Source of the DNA: Rhodospirillaceae bacterium
Lineage (GTDB): Bacteria; Pseudomonadota; Alphaproteobacteria; CACIAM-22H2
Direction of reading: 5' to 3'
NCBI GenBank assembly: GCA_022843945.1
Contig: JALHMR010000009.1
Span: 62,001-126,000 of the forward strand
DNA: 64,000 nucleotides
The translations under genes and the position numbers were made by a program. This document shows, in pieces, positions 31,579-40,501 of this stretch. Within the stretch, counting starts at the first letter, position 1. Each line of letters opens with the position of its first letter. The notes beneath the pieces are model-generated. The model was not told the DNA's origin. It made no database searches and saw only the letters and a program-made list of their open reading frames with translations.

Positions 31579-33483
31579 ATGGCACCCGTTACGTCGTTAT
31601 TGGCCCGGCCTCCGGCGAAGCCTGATTCGGCCGCCGTTCGCGCGTTCCTCGACAAGATTTTTCCCCGCGGCAAGATCGAGCGCGTCCTTCTGGTCAATCC
31701 GCCGGATGGAACCTCGGAGCTGTTCCGGATCGGAACGGCGCGCCGGCGCCGCTACACGAACTATCCTCCGTACGGGCTCGGCGTGATTGCGCAGCATCTG
31801 CGCGCCATCGGTGTCGAGCCGCGCGTCCTCAACCTCAACCATGAGGTCCTGCAGGCGGCGCGACTGGCCTCGACCGAGGAAGATTTCAGCTACGACAAGA
31901 TCTGGCAGGACAAGCTCAGCGAAGCGATCGCCGAGTTCGGTCCGGACCTCATCGGCGTGACCTGCATGTTCACGATGACCCATCTGTCGCTGAAGCGCGT
32001 CTGCGAGCACGCGTCGCTGACCGGCGTCCCGGTGGCCATCGGCGGCGTTCACGTCACCAACGATGTCGAGCGCGTGCTCGATGATATTCCCTGGGCCCGG
32101 ATCGCGTTCCTGCGCGAAGGCGACCTCGCCATCAAGCGCTTCTGCCGGGCGGTCGCCGGCGAGGAAGACTTCGATCAGCTGGGGCAGGTCATTCTCGACA
32201 GCGGCCCGGAGCGGTTCCGCTTCACCCGCGAGTGTCAGCCCGATGCGGCTGAAATGGACGTGATCCCGGCCTACGAGCTTCTCGACGTCTCGAACCTGTC
32301 GCGCGAAGGGGTGATCGGCAACTTCCACGGCTTCCGAACCCCCGATACGCGCTTTGCAACCGTGCTCTCGAACCGCGGCTGCCGCGCCCAGTGCACCTTC
32401 TGCAGCGTTCGTAACTTCAACGGCAAGACCGTGCGCCAGCGCTCGGTCGACTCGGTGCTCGACGAACTCAGCATGCTCCGCCACGAGCACGGCATCGGCC
32501 ATTTCGTGTGGCTCGACGACGATCTGCTGAAGGATGATGCCCGTGCCCTGGCACTGTTCAACGGCATGGTCCGACGCAATCTCGGCATGACCTGGGACGC
32601 GACCAACGGCGTTATCGCCGCCTCGTGCTCGGACGAGATCGTGCACGCCATGCGCGACAGCGGCTGCATCGCCCTCAATATCGGCATGGAATCCGGCAAC
32701 CCGACGGTCCTCCGCCAGGTGAAGAAGCCCGGCACGCTGAAGAACTTCCTCGCGGCCGCCGAAGTGTTCCATCGCTATCCGGAAATCCACGCGCGGGTTT
32801 TTTTGATGATCGGTTTCCCCGGCGAGACCATGGGGATGATCAACGATACGATCAACGTCGCGCGCCAGATGGATCTCGACTGGTACGGGATCACGACGCT
32901 GCAGCCGCTGCCCAACACGCCCATCTACGATTCCATGGTCGAGCAGGGCCTGATCCAGGGCGTCGGCAGCCAGGAAGTGCGCTTCAACTCCGGCGCCTAC
33001 GGCAAGCAGGACGAAGTTGATCTCGGCGTGCGCCTGGCGACCAAGAATTTCGCCGACGCGTTCGCCTCAATCCCGCTCGATGCGATCCCGAACAAGCAGC
33101 AGCTCCAGGACATCTGGTTCTTCATGAACTACCACCTCAATTTCCACCGGCTGTTCTCCGAGACCCGGCCGATGAAGATCGAGCAGCAGTTCATGAACCT
33201 GCGCGCCCTGTCCGACGTCATCTCGCCGGAGCACGGCCTCGCGCTCTATTTCACCGGCTACCTGCAGCACAAGCTGCACGGCCGGATCGACCCGGACATC
33301 GTCGACCGGCTGTCGGCCAAGCTCGATGCGTCGGAGTACTGGCGGGAGCGCTTTAGCGCGTTCGGCCTGTCGCCCGACGACCTCCGGAACGCCAATTTCC
33401 GGAACAAGGAGATCCCGCGCCTTCTTCCGGGCCAGCTTCCGAGCGACCATCGCCGTTACGAGGACACCGTTACCGAGGCATAG
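31579..33483 (+). CDS. B12-binding-domain radical SAM protein
   Basis: A 634-residue radical-SAM protein of the cobalamin-dependent type. Residues about 30-210 form a B12-binding-like Rossmann fold (PPYGLGVIAQHLRA, DLIGVTCMFTM, VAIGGVHVT). The radical-SAM core follows with Cys268, Cys272 and Cys275 in NRGCRAQCTFC. The long C-terminal region (about 470-634) has no family I recognise. B12-radical-SAM enzymes methylate unactivated carbons or perform rearrangements; a sugar carbon is an attractive target here but unproven. The ATG at 31579 was chosen for its Shine-Dalgarno sequence; the frame is open further upstream. Confidence 0.8.
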   Translation: MAPVTSLLARPPAKPDSAAVRAFLDKIFPRGKIERVLLVNPPDGTSELFRIGTARRRRYTNYPPYGLGVIAQHLRAIGVEPRVLNLNHEVLQAARLASTEEDFSYDKIWQDKLSEAIAEFGPDLIGVTCMFTMTHLSLKRVCEHASLTGVPVAIGGVHVTNDVERVLDDIPWARIAFLREGDLAIKRFCRAVAGEEDFDQLGQVILDSGPERFRFTRECQPDAAEMDVIPAYELLDVSNLSREGVIGNFHGFRTPDTRFATVLSNRGCRAQCTFCSVRNFNGKTVRQRSVDSVLDELSMLRHEHGIGHFVWLDDDLLKDDARALALFNGMVRRNLGMTWDATNGVIAASCSDEIVHAMRDSGCIALNIGMESGNPTVLRQVKKPGTLKNFLAAAEVFHRYPEIHARVFLMIGFPGETMGMINDTINVARQMDLDWYGITTLQPLPNTPIYDSMVEQGLIQGVGSQEVRFNSGAYGKQDEVDLGVRLATKNFADAFASIPLDAIPNKQQLQDIWFFMNYHLNFHRLFSETRPMKIEQQFMNLRALSDVISPEHGLALYFTGYLQHKLHGRIDPDIVDRLSAKLDASEYWRERFSAFGLSPDDLRNANFRNKEIPRLLPGQLPSDHRRYEDTVTEA

Positions 33484-33538
33484 CCGACGCCCCTGTTGAT
33501 CCGGTACGCTTGCCGCGAATCGTTCTGGAGCGCGTCCT

Positions 33539-34342
33539 ATGCCTGCGTCCTCTCCCGGCGGCCCTTTTATCCGCTTCGATCGCGACCACGCCAATCTGCG
33601 GGGTAAGCGCGTCCTGGTGACCGGCGCCGGCCGCGGCATGGGTCTGGCCATCGCCGAAGCCTTCGCCGCGGCGGGAGCCACCGTCGCCGCCCATCATCTG
33701 CAGCCTCAGGCCGAGGTCGACGAGGCGCTGAAGGTCCTGCGGGGCCACGGCGGACGAGCGGAGGGGTTCAAGGCCAATCTTCTCGAGCCGGGTTCGCCGG
33801 AGACGCTTGTCAGCGAGGTGGCGGCGGCGCTGGGCGGCATCGACGTGCTGGTCAACAATGCCGGGGGCATCGCGCAGTACACGGATTTCCGCGAACTGCC
33901 GATCGAGGAGTGGAACCTGTCCCTGGCGCTCAACGCAACGGCGCCGTTTCTGCTGTCCCGCGCGGTCTGGCCGCATATGCAGAAGGCCGGCGGCGGACGC
34001 ATCGTCAATATCTCCAGTTGCTCGGTCGGGCACGGCGGCAGCGGCTCGTCGCTGCATTACGTGACGGGAAAGGCGGCGATCGAGGCCATCACCAAGACGC
34101 TCGCCAAGGCCGGTGCCAAGGACAACATCCTGGTCAACGCCGTTCGGCCGGGCGTCATCGATACCGGGATGAGCACGCGCATCGCCGGCTATGACGAAGC
34201 CCGCTACAAGGCGCGGCTGGCGATGATCCCGCTGGGACGGGCCGGCTCTCCCCACGAGATCGCCGGCATGGTCGCGTTCCTGGCCTCGAGCGGCGGCGAT
34301 TTCATGACCGGCCAGATCATCAGCGTCTCAGGCGGCGACTAG
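33539..34342 (+). CDS. Short-chain dehydrogenase/reductase (SDR), copy 2
   Basis: A 267-residue classical SDR with TGAGRGMGLAI, NNAG, Ser in NISSCSVGHGG and HYVTGK. It is a close paralogue of the SDR at 24568-25344. It follows the B12-radical-SAM gene by 55 bases. Its stop and that of the convergent HddC-GmhB gene are the two readings of the same CTAG at 34339-34342. Probably a keto-sugar or keto-acyl reductase of the same pathway. Confidence 0.85.
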   Translation: MPASSPGGPFIRFDRDHANLRGKRVLVTGAGRGMGLAIAEAFAAAGATVAAHHLQPQAEVDEALKVLRGHGGRAEGFKANLLEPGSPETLVSEVAAALGGIDVLVNNAGGIAQYTDFRELPIEEWNLSLALNATAPFLLSRAVWPHMQKAGGGRIVNISSCSVGHGGSGSSLHYVTGKAAIEAITKTLAKAGAKDNILVNAVRPGVIDTGMSTRIAGYDEARYKARLAMIPLGRAGSPHEIAGMVAFLASSGGDFMTGQIISVSGGD

Positions 34343-35544
34343 GGCGGCCGGTCGAGCAGCTCCGCCGCCGCGCGCGCGAGCGGCATCGCTTCGTCGATCA
34401 TGCGAAAACGGCAACCGGCGGCCGCGGCGGCTTCGCCGTCGCGCGTGTCGTCGCCCAGGAACCAGCTCCGCGACAGGTCGAAGTGATGCTCGCGCTGGGC
34501 CTGGAACAGCATGCCGGGCTTGGGCTTGCGGCAGTCGCAGTTGTCGTCCCAGTGATGGGGGCAGTGATAGATGGCGTCGATCCGGCCGCCTGTGGCTTCG
34601 GCGTCGCGGGTCATATGGGCATGGATCTCGGCGAGGTCGGCCTCGCTCATGGCACCCCGCGCGATGCCGGCCTGGTTGGTGATGACGATGATGCGCCAGC
34701 CGGCGGCGGCGAAACGCGCGATTGCCTGGCGCGCATCCGGCATCCACTGCCATTCCGCCCAGCTCCGCACATAGGTGCCTTGCGGCATCTTGCGATTGAG
34801 CACGCCGTCGCGATCGAGGAGTACCGTCGGGCGGAAGCGCAGGAACTCGGCCGTGATCGGCAGCCGCTTGTGATCGCCGACGCTGTAGTAGCGGTGGTCC
34901 GTGCGGTAGGCGAGCAACTGTCGCTCCGCCACGAGCTGCGGGTACAAGGTCTTCTCGAAGGAGATGTTCTCGCCGCGCGGCAGGCGCGCGACCGTGTCCT
35001 TGCGTACGATCATGAAGCCGATATCGACGCCGCTGAGGTCGGCTTCGGTGCGCGACTTGTCGTAGAGCGCGACGCGGTTGTCGGCACCGATCCGCAGGTT
35101 GTCGCGCGTATAGCCGTCGCGGTTGTTGTAGACCGTGACCAGCATCTCGGCGCCGGCTGCGGTGTAGGCCTGCCACATCCTGTCGAACGGCATCGGCCAG
35201 TAGTTGTCGCAGTAGAGCAGGAGAAAGACGGGGTCGAGCCGGTCGATCGCTCTCGTGATGCGCAGGCCGGTCTCGTCGTCGACCGGCGATACGGCATAGT
35301 CGATGGCGACACCCCAGCGTGTGCCGTCGCCGAAATGCTCCCTGACAACCTCCGGAAGATAGCCGAGCAGCAGGAGGATCCGGCGGAAGCCCTGGTCGCG
35401 CAGCTGCTCGATCAGGTATTCGAGGAACGGCCGGCCGTGAAACTCGATCATCGGCTTGGGCCGGGTGTCGGTGAGGGGCTTCAGACGGGTACCCCGTCCA
35501 CCGGCGAGGATCACGGCCTGGGTGGGCCGCTCCGGGAGACTCAC
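34339..35544 (-). CDS. hddC: Fused HddC-like nucleotidyltransferase and GmhB-like phosphatase
   Basis: A 401-residue two-domain protein. Residues 1 to about 225 are a nucleotidyltransferase with AVILAGGRGTRLKPLTDTRP and the second Lys in RPKPMIEF, most like D-glycero-alpha-D-manno-heptose 1-phosphate guanylyltransferase (HddC). About 240 to 401 are a GmhB phosphatase with VLLDRDGVLN, VITNQAG, the zinc loop HCPHHWDDNCDC, RKPKPGM and FLGDDTRDGEAA. The two final activation steps of the GDP-D-manno-heptose route (dephosphorylation and guanylylation) are thus in one chain. It forms a minus-strand pair with the downstream-transcribed partner's upstream gene, overlapping the PhyH gene at 35541 by ATGA. 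The kinase HddA is at 20533. Confidence 0.88.
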   Translation of the reverse strand: MSLPERPTQAVILAGGRGTRLKPLTDTRPKPMIEFHGRPFLEYLIEQLRDQGFRRILLLLGYLPEVVREHFGDGTRWGVAIDYAVSPVDDETGLRITRAIDRLDPVFLLLYCDNYWPMPFDRMWQAYTAAGAEMLVTVYNNRDGYTRDNLRIGADNRVALYDKSRTEADLSGVDIGFMIVRKDTVARLPRGENISFEKTLYPQLVAERQLLAYRTDHRYYSVGDHKRLPITAEFLRFRPTVLLDRDGVLNRKMPQGTYVRSWAEWQWMPDARQAIARFAAAGWRIIVITNQAGIARGAMSEADLAEIHAHMTRDAEATGGRIDAIYHCPHHWDDNCDCRKPKPGMLFQAQREHHFDLSRSWFLGDDTRDGEAAAAAGCRFRMIDEAMPLARAAAELLDRPP

Positions 35545-36551
35545 GGCTCGACCATCAGCCGGTTGATGTACTTGTGGCGGAGCGTTTCCGGGATGCGGCC
35601 GGCCAGCGCGCCGCGCGGCAGCGGCATGATGCTGTCGCGATAGTTGGTCAGGTTCTTGTACAGTCCGTAGCGGAACCAGACGACCAGGCGGTTGGACTTC
35701 GGGATATCGCCCTTGTGCAGGCCGTAGGTGTCCTCGATCACGGCGCTGCCGGCCTCGGCGGTCACCGTGTCGATGGCCCCGGTAAACAGATGTGCACAGG
35801 GCTCGTTCAGGTCGGCGTTCTCGGCGAACAGCCCGTCGAAATCGACCTTCGGCATCTTCTCCGGCTGGCCGGCGAACTGCTGCTGCCAGGCCGCCGTCTT
35901 CTCGGCGAAGACCTTGTTCATCATCTCGATGCGATGGGTGCCGGGGATGTAGTAGTGCGCGCCGTTCTCCGGCGTGAGATCGGTGAGAAACAGGAACATG
36001 GTGCAGAAGCGGAAGTCATCGAAGTCGCGATGGAAGGTCTGGATGCCGGGCCACGGCCGGTTCTGGGCCGGGAAGCTCCAGAAGGCGTTGACCGAATAGA
36101 GCGTCGGCGGGCAGCCGAGATAGCTCTCGACCAGCGACAGGATGTCCTCGCGGTTGGCGAGCTCGGGCAGGAACGGCGCGTTGAGCACGTCGGCGATGGT
36201 GTAGGAGCCGTAATGGCCGCGCTCGGCGCATTGCTCGATGGTGCGCGGCGTGCCGTCGCTTTTGCCGGCGACATGCGCGGCGAAGCAGGGGCGCGAGCGG
36301 AAATAGGCGTGCACGGCCTCGACCTGGTCGCGCTCGAGCACGCGGCCCAGCTGGGCGATGCCGCGGTTGCGCAGCATGTGCGGCTTGGTGTCATAGGCGC
36401 CGGGTGCGGGACTGCGCATGGTGTCCGGCAGCAGCCGGTTGGTCTGGTCGACCAGGAGCTGGGCCACCGTGGGCCGGGCGCGGTAATGCATGCCCAGCTG
36501 AATATCGGTGAGGACCTTGCTGAGCCGTAGCGCGTCGAGTTCGCCAAACAT
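35541..36551 (-). CDS. Phytanoyl-CoA dioxygenase (PhyH)-family protein
   Basis: A 336-residue 2-oxoglutarate oxygenase homologue. HxD is in QTFHRDFDDF and the distal His in YGLHKGD; an Arg-rich NRLVVWFRYGLYKN strand could bind 2-oxoglutarate. YIPGTHR is a family segment. The ATG at 36549-36551 (MFGELDALRL) is preferred over an upstream start whose extra residues look like noncoding translation. First gene of the pair with the HddC-GmhB fusion, to which it is coupled by an ATGA overlap; oxidation of the GDP-sugar product is a plausible role. Confidence 0.8.
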   Translation of the reverse strand: MFGELDALRLSKVLTDIQLGMHYRARPTVAQLLVDQTNRLLPDTMRSPAPGAYDTKPHMLRNRGIAQLGRVLERDQVEAVHAYFRSRPCFAAHVAGKSDGTPRTIEQCAERGHYGSYTIADVLNAPFLPELANREDILSLVESYLGCPPTLYSVNAFWSFPAQNRPWPGIQTFHRDFDDFRFCTMFLFLTDLTPENGAHYYIPGTHRIEMMNKVFAEKTAAWQQQFAGQPEKMPKVDFDGLFAENADLNEPCAHLFTGAIDTVTAEAGSAVIEDTYGLHKGDIPKSNRLVVWFRYGLYKNLTNYRDSIMPLPRGALAGRIPETLRHKYINRLMVEP

Positions 36552-36673
36552 CCGAGTCGGGGCCGGGGCAATTAAAACCGACGCAAAGTATACACCAAGA
36601 CCGCCGGGCGGTGAGGCCGCTGGGGCAGCGTAGCTTTGCAATGGCCGGTCTAATTGGCTAGGGTCGCGGCTCC

Positions 36674-37561
36674 ATGGGAAAGCTGACGATCGTCCTCACC
36701 GGCGCAAGCTCGGGCATCGGTGCCGCGTTGACGCAGGCGTTGGCCGCGGATGGCCACCGGCTGTTCGTCTGCGCCCGCCGCATGGAGCGCCTGAACCGGA
36801 TCACCGAGGGTGGCAAGCTGGCCACCGCGATCGCCTGCGATGTCTCGCGTGAGGACGAGGTCATGCGTCTCGCCGCCACGGTGCGCGAGGCCGCGGGCAG
36901 CGTGCAGGCCCTGATCAACTGCGCCGGGCTGTATGGGGCGATCGGTCCGGCGACCGAGGTCGACAGCACCGCCTGGTGGAGCACGGTCGCCACCAATCTT
37001 CACGGCACCTTCCTGATGACCAAGCACATCGTGCCGCTGATGAGGCCGGCGGACCGGCCGCGGATCCTCAATTTTGCCGGTGGGGGCGCCTTTCAGCCGC
37101 TGCCGCGCTATTCGGCCTATGCCGTGTCGAAGGCCGCCATCGTGCGCTTCACGGAGACCACGGCGGTCGAGCTCGCCGACCGCAACATCGCCGTCAACGC
37201 CGTGGCGCCCGGCTTCGTGGTCACCGAGATCCACGACGCGACGCTCGCCGCCGGCCCCGATGCCGCCGGCGCCCGGATGTACGCGATGACCCAGGAGAAG
37301 ATGGTGCAGGGCGCGATCCCGATGTCGGTGCCGATCGCCCTGGTGCGCTATCTCCTCTCGGAAAAGGCGGCCGGGCTCACCGGCAAGACGATCAGCGCCA
37401 GCTTCGACCCGTGGGGCAGCAAGCCCTTCGATGAGCAGATCGAAGCGATCAACGCCTCGCCGCTCTACACCATGCAGCGGGTCAATCTGGTCGAGCTGCC
37501 GCCCGACGATCGGCTGCGCCAAAGCCTGAGCCAGGCGGCTTCCGTAAAGGCAAGCAATTGA
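36674..37561 (+). CDS. SDR family NAD(P)-dependent oxidoreductase
   Basis: A 295-residue SDR. TGASSGIGAAL, NCAG, a Ser-poor NFAGGGAFQPL strand and the YAVSK active site are present; the catalytic Ser position seems to be Gly or Ala, which is worth noting. The C-terminal 60 residues (SFDPWGSKPFDEQIEAINAS and onward) extend beyond the classical fold. It precedes the second thiamine-diphosphate pair and starts the last island transcription unit. Confidence 0.75.
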   Translation: MGKLTIVLTGASSGIGAALTQALAADGHRLFVCARRMERLNRITEGGKLATAIACDVSREDEVMRLAATVREAAGSVQALINCAGLYGAIGPATEVDSTAWWSTVATNLHGTFLMTKHIVPLMRPADRPRILNFAGGGAFQPLPRYSAYAVSKAAIVRFTETTAVELADRNIAVNAVAPGFVVTEIHDATLAAGPDAAGARMYAMTQEKMVQGAIPMSVPIALVRYLLSEKAAGLTGKTISASFDPWGSKPFDEQIEAINASPLYTMQRVNLVELPPDDRLRQSLSQAASVKASN

Positions 37562-37669
37562 CCGGCCATATAAATTCAGGTCGGCGCACGATGCGTCCGT
37601 CGGCTATTATTTCGTCTTGCGGACTCCGGTAAGCCGCGAAACAGGACGCTAGAAGGCAATATCCCACGC

Positions 37670-38731
37670 ATGACAAATGCCAGCAATACCGCCGCCGCGC
37701 ACACGCCGCTCTACCGCATGATGCGGCTGATCCGGCGCGCCGAAGAGATCCTGATGGAGGAATACCATCCGGCGGACCAGATGCGCTGCCCGATCCATTT
37801 CTGCGTCGGGCAGGAAGCCATGCCGGCGGCGCTCTCGACCCTGATGCAGCCCGACGACGTGGTCATGTCGCACCACCGCTCGCATGGCTACTACCTCGCC
37901 AAGGGCGCGCCGCTCGATGCCATGGTGGCCGAGTTCTACGGCAAGGCGACCGGCTCCAACGGCGGCCTCGCCGGCTCGCAGGAGCTGTCGCACGAGGAGG
38001 CGCGCTTCTACAGCGGCACCATCCTCTCCGGCATGTTCGCCATGGCGAATGGCAGCGCCTTCGCCCAGAAATACGACGAGACCAGCGGCCTGACCGTGGC
38101 CGTGATCGGCGACGGCGGCATGGAGGAGGGCATCGTCTTCGAGGCGCTCAACCTCGCGGCGGTGTTCAAGCTGCCGGTGCTGTTCGTCTGCGAGAACAAT
38201 CTTTATTCCGCGCATACGCGCATCGACATCCGCTCGAAGTCCGAGACGCTGATCGCGCGCGCCAAGGCCTTCGAGGTCGAGACCCGGCTGCTCGACGGCA
38301 ACGACGCCGTGCTGCTGCAGCAGCAGCTCGCCGACATCGTGCGCGGCATCCGGGCCGGCAACGGCCCGCACTTCGTCGAGGTCACGACCTATCGCACCTG
38401 CGGCCATGTCGGGCCCGAGAACGACGATGTGCTGGGCTACCGGACGCCGGAAGAGCTGGGCAAGTGGAAGCAGCGCGATCCGGTGGCCAGCCTGCGCGCC
38501 ACGCTGCTGGCCGGCGGCGTGGCTTCAAGCGAGATCGAGAAGATCGACGGCGACATCGACCGCCAAGTCCGCCGGGCGATCGACAGCGCCAAGGGGGCGG
38601 CGTTCCCGGATTTCGAGAAGGCGCTCTCCCTGAACTGGGCGAACTCCTATTCACCGGTGGTGGCCAAGTTCGAGAGCGCGCGCGCCGCCTTCGACGGCCA
38701 CCAGAACGAAACCAAGCTCAAGCCGTACTGA
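37670..38731 (+). CDS. Thiamine-diphosphate E1 alpha-like subunit, pair 2
   Basis: A 353-residue pyruvate-dehydrogenase-E1-alpha-like protein of the normal family length. The thiamine-diphosphate motif spans GDGGMEEG to LFVCENN. HHRSHGYYLAKG matches the start of the active-site region, but the usual GGSMH loop reads GGLAGSQEL, so the loop His is lost. The beta subunit starts three bases after its stop. As in pair 1, no E2 or E3 component is encoded nearby. Role inferred as a two-subunit transketolase- or decarboxylase-like enzyme on a sugar precursor; acetoin-type or branched-chain dehydrogenase is the alternative. Confidence 0.82.
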   Translation: MTNASNTAAAHTPLYRMMRLIRRAEEILMEEYHPADQMRCPIHFCVGQEAMPAALSTLMQPDDVVMSHHRSHGYYLAKGAPLDAMVAEFYGKATGSNGGLAGSQELSHEEARFYSGTILSGMFAMANGSAFAQKYDETSGLTVAVIGDGGMEEGIVFEALNLAAVFKLPVLFVCENNLYSAHTRIDIRSKSETLIARAKAFEVETRLLDGNDAVLLQQQLADIVRGIRAGNGPHFVEVTTYRTCGHVGPENDDVLGYRTPEELGKWKQRDPVASLRATLLAGGVASSEIEKIDGDIDRQVRRAIDSAKGAAFPDFEKALSLNWANSYSPVVAKFESARAAFDGHQNETKLKPY

Positions 38732-38734
38732 GAC

Positions 38735-39751
38735 ATGACCCAGGCAACCCTCAAGAAACAGGCGGCGGCGATGCCGGCGACTTCCAAGCTCAATTTCGGC
38801 CAGGCGATCAACGCCGCGACGCGCCAAGCCATGGAGCTCGACCCCAAGGTCTTCCTCTACGGCCTCGGCGTCGACAGCAAGGTCGGCATCTTCGGCTCGA
38901 CCGCGGGCCTGGCCGACAAGTTCGGCAAGAAGCGGGTCTTCGACACGCCGGTGTCGGAGCAGGCGCTGACCGCCATGGCGGCCGGTGCCGCGACCACCGG
39001 CCTGCGCCCGGTGCTCGTGCATCAGCGGCTCGACTTCATGCTCTACACCATGGATCAGATCGTCAACTGGATCAGCCTGTGGCACTTCAAGTCCGCCGGC
39101 GCCTCCAAGATGCCGCTGACCATCCGCATGATCGTCGGCAAGGGCTGGGGGCAGGGTCCGCAGCACGCCAAGAGCCTGCACACCTGGTTCGCCCATATCC
39201 CGGGCCTCCAGGTGGTGATTCCCGGCTCGCCCTATGACGCCAAGGGTCTGCTGCTCTCCAGCATCATGAGCAACGATCCGACCCTGTTCATCGAGGGCCG
39301 CTCGCTCTACTCGATGGAGGAAGAGGTTCCGGACGCGCCGTATTACATCAAGCTGGGCGAGGCGCTGGTGCGCCGCCCCGGCAAGGACGTGACGCTGGTC
39401 ACCTTCGGCTCGATGGTGCCGCAGTCGCTGCAGGCGGCGAACGCGTTGGCCGAGCACGGCGTCGATGCCGAAGTCATCGACCTGCGCTGCCTGATGCCGC
39501 TCGACATGGACACCGTCCTCAAATCGGTGGCCAAGACCGGCCGCCTGGTGGTCGCCGAGCCGGGCTGGAAGTCCTACGGCGCCGCCGCCGAGATCATCAC
39601 CGGCGTGGTCGAGAACCTCGCCCTCAAGGCGCCGGCCAAGCGCGTGACCTGGCCGCACGGCCATGTGCCGACCAGCGCACCCCTCGAGGCGAAGTTCTAT
39701 CCGACGACGAACGACATCGTCGCGGCCTGCAAGGCAGTCGCGGGCCGCTGA
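38735..39751 (+). CDS. Thiamine-diphosphate E1 beta-like subunit, pair 2
   Basis: A 338-residue E1-beta/transketolase-C-terminal homologue. The cofactor-activating Glu is in VFDTPVSEQALTAMA; KDVTLVTFGSMVPQSL and the EPGWKSYGAAAEI region mark the C-terminal domain. It is more like ordinary pyruvate or acetoin dehydrogenase beta chains than the beta subunit at 28602. Coupled to the alpha gene by a three-base gap. Confidence 0.82.
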   Translation: MTQATLKKQAAAMPATSKLNFGQAINAATRQAMELDPKVFLYGLGVDSKVGIFGSTAGLADKFGKKRVFDTPVSEQALTAMAAGAATTGLRPVLVHQRLDFMLYTMDQIVNWISLWHFKSAGASKMPLTIRMIVGKGWGQGPQHAKSLHTWFAHIPGLQVVIPGSPYDAKGLLLSSIMSNDPTLFIEGRSLYSMEEEVPDAPYYIKLGEALVRRPGKDVTLVTFGSMVPQSLQAANALAEHGVDAEVIDLRCLMPLDMDTVLKSVAKTGRLVVAEPGWKSYGAAAEIITGVVENLALKAPAKRVTWPHGHVPTSAPLEAKFYPTTNDIVAACKAVAGR

Positions 39752-39782
39752 TCGCGGCGCGTCCGCTCAAACGGGGGCCTGA

Positions 39783-40478
39783 ATGAGCAGCGAAACGCGC
39801 CAGGCTTGGGACGGGGTGGTGGCCCTGCTGTCGGGCCAGACCCTGCCGCTCGGGCCGGTGACCACGGATCGCTATCTCGGCGACCCCAAGCGCCTGTGCT
39901 TCTTCCTGTCGCGCTACAAGTTCGCCGGCAAGATGATGAAGCGCTGCCAGCGCGTGGTCGATATCGGCTGCGGCGACGGCATCGGCACCGTGTCGCTGAT
40001 CGCCGATACCAGGGCCGAGGTCCTCGGCCTCGATTTCGATGCGCCCCAGATCGCCTATGCCAACGCCACGCTGGTTCCCGCCCTCGAAGCGGTCAATCCG
40101 GCGGCCAAGGGCCGCTTGAAATTCGAATGCCGCGACATCCTGACCAGCGGCGCCCTGGCCGACAAGCGTGACGGGCTGGTATCGATGGACGTCATCGAGC
40201 ACATCGCGCCGAAAGCGGAGACGGCGTTCCTCGAAGCCTGCCGCGACAGCCTGTCCGATCGCGGCGTGGCGCTGATCGGCACGCCCAACGATTTCGCCAG
40301 CCCCTACGCCTCGAAGCACAGCCAGGCCGGGCACATCAACCTGTTCACGCCCGACCGCCTGCAGGAGACCCTGGAGCGCCATTTCAGCCGCGTCTTCCTG
40401 TTCTCGATGAACGACGAGATGGTGCATACCGGCTTCGACAAGATGGCGCATTACCTGATGGCGCTGGCCGTCAAGTAA
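39783..40478 (+). CDS. Class I SAM-dependent methyltransferase
   Basis: A 231-residue methyltransferase. VVDIGCGDGIGTVSLI is the SAM motif, LGLDFDAPQI the acidic strand, and MDVIEHI the motif III segment. GTPNDFASPYASKHSQAGHINLF is typical of the UbiG/Methyltransf_23 type in glycan clusters. It follows the thiamine-diphosphate beta gene by about 30 bases and precedes an uncharacterised protein. Substrate unknown. Confidence 0.8.
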   Translation: MSSETRQAWDGVVALLSGQTLPLGPVTTDRYLGDPKRLCFFLSRYKFAGKMMKRCQRVVDIGCGDGIGTVSLIADTRAEVLGLDFDAPQIAYANATLVPALEAVNPAAKGRLKFECRDILTSGALADKRDGLVSMDVIEHIAPKAETAFLEACRDSLSDRGVALIGTPNDFASPYASKHSQAGHINLFTPDRLQETLERHFSRVFLFSMNDEMVHTGFDKMAHYLMALAVK

Positions 40479-40501
40479 GCCCCGGTAAGGAACTCGGTCC
40501 C

